DNA from: Klebsormidium nitens
Lineage: Eukaryota > Streptophyta > Klebsormidiophyceae > Klebsormidiales > Klebsormidiaceae
Direction: 5' to 3'
Assembly: GCA_000708835.1 (NCBI GenBank)
Contig: DF237139.1
Coordinates: 8,320-72,319 of the forward strand
DNA length: 64,000 nt
Part shown: positions 60,501-64,000 of the stretch, one piece after another
How positions within the stretch are numbered: position 1 is the first letter of the stretch
How the letters are laid out: each line of letters begins with the position of its first letter
The notes under the pieces: generated by a model
Database searches by the model: none
What the model saw: only the letters and a program-made list of their open reading frames with translations
Told to the model about the DNA's origin: nothing
Made by a program: the position numbers and the translations under genes

Positions 60501-63500
60501 TCTGGACAGGACGTTACCTTAGATACTGGCATTCCAGTTGATTCGGCCCCGTTTCTGGTGTGGGGAGCTCCTGCGAGTGGGGGCCAGATGTATGCACAGA
60601 GCGGTTTTGGGAGCGGTTCCTACTCCAAGGAAGAGGTGAGACATTCTGCCCCTTGGAAAAGTTGTCGCACCAGAGAAAGCGCTCGACCTTCATCCGAGTC
60701 CTGTAATCAAGAACGAAGTAAATAATCCTGGTCCGGATCGATTTGGTGGGGGAGTGCTTTTCTCAGGGCCTACTTACATGAGGAATACAATCGGAGCGGA
60801 GACGTCGTAATGATGAGGCAGGGATCTGTTGTTTCGGGGCACAAGCCAACGGTTTCCTGGTCGGAGAATTGCTGCCCTCGGGTGCTTGACCTGTGCTTGG
60901 CTTGACTGCGGGCATTGCGGAGTATGGAGAAGGGCATCCTGCATCCCAAGGCTTGGGATCGCTTTGTGGGGGGTTACAAGATCTAGTATCTAAAGTGGCA
61001 CGATCCATTGGTCAATCCAGTCAGAAGCGAAGACCGGCACAAAGATGCAGCTCTTGTCAGGTTCTGCATGACATACACAATAGATTCGTACGTGTGTCGG
61101 CACACGCCTGCTGAAGCTAGTGTTCTCAGTGGCCACTCAGGGCGCGTTGTGACTGCCAGTACGTGCTCTCCTCACCCGTAGCAGTGCAATCAAGCCTCCG
61201 TAAGTACAGCTTTGAGCTACACTACGAATTTTCCGTCAGCAAAACGTGACATTTTTTGGTTCTGCGACAGACATAAGCAAGAGCCCGTTTCATATCCTAA
61301 CTCCTAGCTCCGCGTCGGAAGACCCATGAATTTTCACGATTTTTGACTAATCAATTCGGCAACGTTCTCAGGTGGTCCCCTTCGATTTGGGCGGTCGTCG
61401 TTACGAGGTTCGCTGTCGTGATCGTTCGGCAAGTCTGCTAGCGTACTCGCAAGACGGCGGCTTTGCCGCGGTGATTGCTGCGGGCGTGTTGCTGACGATG
61501 GGGGCTATGGCCATGGGGCTCCGCAGGCTGGAGGCGATGCAGAAGAATGTGGAACAGGTGAGCTTTCACCTTTGCTCACCCTTTTCGTCTTTCGTTCTCG
61601 GTTACTTCCGCTTCGAACTACTGACTCCTGCTTGTATCCTTGTCGCTCTGCAGTCCAAGTATTTCTTGTCGCTGCGTTTGTCTGGCAATTATTCTACCCG
61701 TCCTATTGGTTTTTCCGTCCTTTGTCTCCGCCCTTTTCGCCGTCCATTCCCATGATTTCATCGAAGACTCAAGCTGAATTTTGACCTGGGCTTCGATTGC
61801 TCTTCACCCGCTTGCGGTGAGGAGAGTCTTCCACATAAGCGACCCGAAAAACCAAAGACCGTATGCCATCCTGGCCACAGGTGAAAGAGCTCAACGAGGA
61901 GCTGCGGAATGCCAAAGCGCAGGCGGAGAGCGCGCGTGCGGAGGCGGAAGCTGCCGACATGGCCAAGTCCAACTTCCTGGCGACCATGTAAGGCTGTGAT
62001 CTTTCAGTTGGTTTATTGGATGGTGTATATTCAGGGGGTTATTGAACCGCACGTTCTTCAATGCGTGCTTCGATTAGGGTCTCAAGATTTAAGCTACTTC
62101 TCGTTCCATTCTAGCATATTACGACCAATCTGCTAAAAACATTGTGTTACTGTATCAGTCAGAATCATATCAGACGCAAACCGTTTCAGACGCAAACCGG
62201 TAACGGCACACAAAAGCTCGGACTAAAGTATCGTATAGCTCAGAAGACGCCCGTTGCCCTGGTTTGGCCGCTGTCTGATTGTTCAAGGAGCCTCTGTTGC
62301 CCGTGCTTTGCAGGCCCTCGGCTGCAAATGGCCAAATTATTGCAGTGCCGCACCCTATCGTCCCATTCTAACGCACTCGACGTGTTCGTCACTGCAGGAG
62401 TCACGAGATTCGGACGCCCCTGAGCGGCGTACTCGGCATGATCGCCTTGCTCAATGAGACACAGCTGGTGAGTCTTTAACCGATAGAATCGCCTGTGCTT
62501 ACCTCTTCCGGGAGTTGACTTTGGGCAAAGCTGATCTTGGAATCCACCGTAGCCGGGTCGTTGCAAGGGCACGCGTCTGTTTCGGGCCAAAACCGCAGAA
62601 CAGCAGAAGACAGCGGCTCGTCATCGGGCATAACCCTCAGAAGAATGGTCAATGGCCTAGGAGCTTGCAGCGGTTGTGTATTCTGGTCCCCATCTTGGGT
62701 GTCGGTCAGAAAGCCTCTTGTCAGTTGCGGAGAGCCTCTGCCCTGCCTTTCAAGACCAACACTATTTCCAAGCCCCCCATGGGTCCTTCATCTATATTGT
62801 CTGCTTTTACCCAACCTCGATCCCCTTTGTCTCCGTTTACAGGACCCGGTCCAGCAGGACTATGTGCAGTCCGCGCAGGCGTCCGGCCAGGGGCTCTCTG
62901 GTATCATCAACGACGTCCTTGACTTTTGCAAGGTGAGCGAGCGTCTTACGTCAGCTTATTACGCGTCGTAAGTGAACTGCTCGGCCTTAGTCGCCAGTCC
63001 TAGGACGCTTGAGGGTCGATTGCTCAAGGTTCCAATGGACAGGTCTGTACTCTGGGCACTTCTGTGCAACGCTTACTTACGGATGCTTCGAATAGATTGT
63101 TATTCTGGACTTTTTCATTATAGAAGTAAGCGCAGCTTTGGTGCACGATACAAATCTTAGTGAGCGCCGAGTCAACGTCACTGTTGGGCACTACAAACTC
63201 CGTTTAGCGCCAGGTCTGCACTTCCGATGAATGTCTGATTAGATGAGGGATTCACATCCCAAATCCTTTTTGTCCGTAGATCGAAGCTGGGCACATGGAC
63301 ATCGAGAACATCCCGTACAACGTCCGAAAGGAGATGGAGGTGGTGGCGGCCCTTTTTGCGGACAAGGCCCGGCAGAAGCGGCTGGACTTCGTCTTCCTCA
63401 TCCAGGTTTGTTGTCGTTGTAGTTTGAGGGTCACGCGTGACGGGAAGCGAGGTCCTGTACTGCAGGCTGAACTTACAAGGACAGTGTCTAGTACCGGTGC

Positions 63501-64000
63501 TCGATACAGAGCTCTCAATTCAGCTTTAGAACACGCGAGTTGTCCCGGCATTGGCTAGGGTTGTCCCAGGCGCTTGCTCGGGCGGCTTGAGCGCACTTTT
63601 GGACGCTCCGCGGGCGCTTCCGGACGCCCGAGTGACACTTCGGACGCCCCGTCCCCGCTTAGGACGTCCTTATTACCCTTCTGGACGGCCCGAATCCGCT
63701 CCCAGACGCGCCAGTCACGCTTCCGGACGGTCACGCTTCCGGACGCCCTCCTTACGTCCGGACGGCCCTTTTGTTTCAAACGGCTCCGTCGATCTTTTGT
63801 TTGCGCCGACGTAAGCAGCCTCTAAAACAGGCTAATCTGACGTAAGAGCCTCGTTATTCGTGCAGGACGAGGTGCCGGAGATGCTGGTGGGCGATCCAAA
63901 CCGCGTACGTCAGGCGCTGGTGAACCTTGTCGGGAACGCAATCAAGGTGCGCCGCATTTTTCCGCTCCCTTGGCCCCGTCTCAGACCTGAATCATCAGCT
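57572..64000 (+). CDS. CHASE-domain sensor histidine kinase, cytokinin-receptor-like (3' end outside window)
   Basis: Exons 57572-57793, 58983-59299, 59854-59992, 60375-60635, 61372-61557, 61881-61987, 62398-62467, 62843-62932, 63280-63405 and 63866-63946 join in phase for 533 residues; the gene continues past 64000. TM1 is at about 32-53, followed by an extracytoplasmic CHASE-like domain (about 75-335, with EEQYAPVVLYANV) and TM2 at about 342-362. A coiled-coil linker ending in ADMAKSNFLATM precedes the dimerisation domain. The phospho-acceptor is H413 in MSHEIRTPLSGVLGM. Then come QQDYVQSAQASGQGL, NDVLDFCKIEAG and the N-box start (GDPNRVRQALVNLVGNAIK). This is the order in AHK2/3/4-type receptors. 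The receiver domain expected in the family is not in this window. Ligand identity is inferred only. Confidence 0.93.
58325..58490 (+). repeat. Tandem duplication in histidine-kinase intron 1, period about 87
   Basis: GCAGGCCAAAGC(A/T)GGCCAG followed by GAGCGCAATTGTA and ATGACCAGTCAAGGTT occurs at 58327 and 58414 with a 5-10 base insertion in the second copy. It is not related to the flanking exon in any way I can see. Confidence 0.85.
63590..63780. repeat. Degenerate GGACGCCC minisatellite in the last visible intron
   Basis: Variants of CTTCGGACGCCC/CTTCCGGACGGCC recur about twelve times between exons at 63405 and 63866 of the histidine kinase gene. Spacing is irregular, near 12-24 bases. 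Confidence 0.85.

Noticed and set aside
1-64000. Transfer RNA, ribosomal RNA or organelle genes
   Set aside because: None seen on reading; no cloverleaf-type sequence could be supported by eye.

Overview
The window looks like nuclear DNA of a streptophyte (land-plant lineage) alga or early-diverging plant. The protein set is plant-type: an ARAD-like GT47 exostosin, a SAC9-type phosphatase with a WW domain, an IPUT1-type GT8 glycosyltransferase, a Topors-type RING ligase and a CHASE-domain histidine kinase. Genes are spaced every 5-7 kb, GC content is balanced, and the genes are split by introns of roughly 250-850 bases with GT/AG ends. A Klebsormidium-like genome is my best guess from gene style; this is an inference. 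All exon joins were built by hand from splice signals, reading phase and family resemblance, with no transcript data.

Layout: (1) GT47 glycosyltransferase, + strand, 1103-7785, seven coding exons. (2) Single-exon type I membrane protein, - strand, 10010-11092. (3) A 522-bp foldback element with 9-bp target duplication at 12425-12946. (4) A small membrane protein, + strand, 13323-15537, whose intron holds a telomere-like heptamer array. (5) Topors-like RING E3 ligase, - strand, 16816-19867. (6) SAC9-type phosphoinositide phosphatase, + strand, 21229-33367, about 1732 residues in 14 exons. (7) Secreted protein resembling the nucleoside-phosphorylase/bark-storage superfamily, + strand, 36813-41219. 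(8) Small secreted protein, - strand, 43076-44938. (9) IPUT1-like glycosphingolipid glucuronosyltransferase, - strand, 46057-50399. (10) Cytochrome P450, - strand, 52490-55935. (11) CHASE-domain sensor histidine kinase, + strand, from 57572 and running off the right edge. The genes do not form an operon or obvious cluster; several belong to membrane-lipid, cell-wall and signalling functions, which is ordinary for a plant genome.

The most unusual signal is not a gene. Many introns carry decayed tandem copies ('echoes') of the adjoining exon boundary: the last part of the intron, the 3' splice site and 30-90 bases of exon head. They are repeated one to four times upstream of the working exon, mostly at 125-167 base spacing. 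I see clear cases before GT47 exons 3, 4 and 6, SAC9 exons 3, 7, 8 and 11, and phosphorylase-like exons 3, 4 and 5. Matching copies of exon 3' ends lie downstream of GT47 exon 3, of the GT47 stop codon and of the 10010-11092 gene. Most 3' splice-site copies in the best cases keep the AG. This suggests that introns here have grown by serial tandem duplication of their splice-site regions, leaving decoy sites behind.
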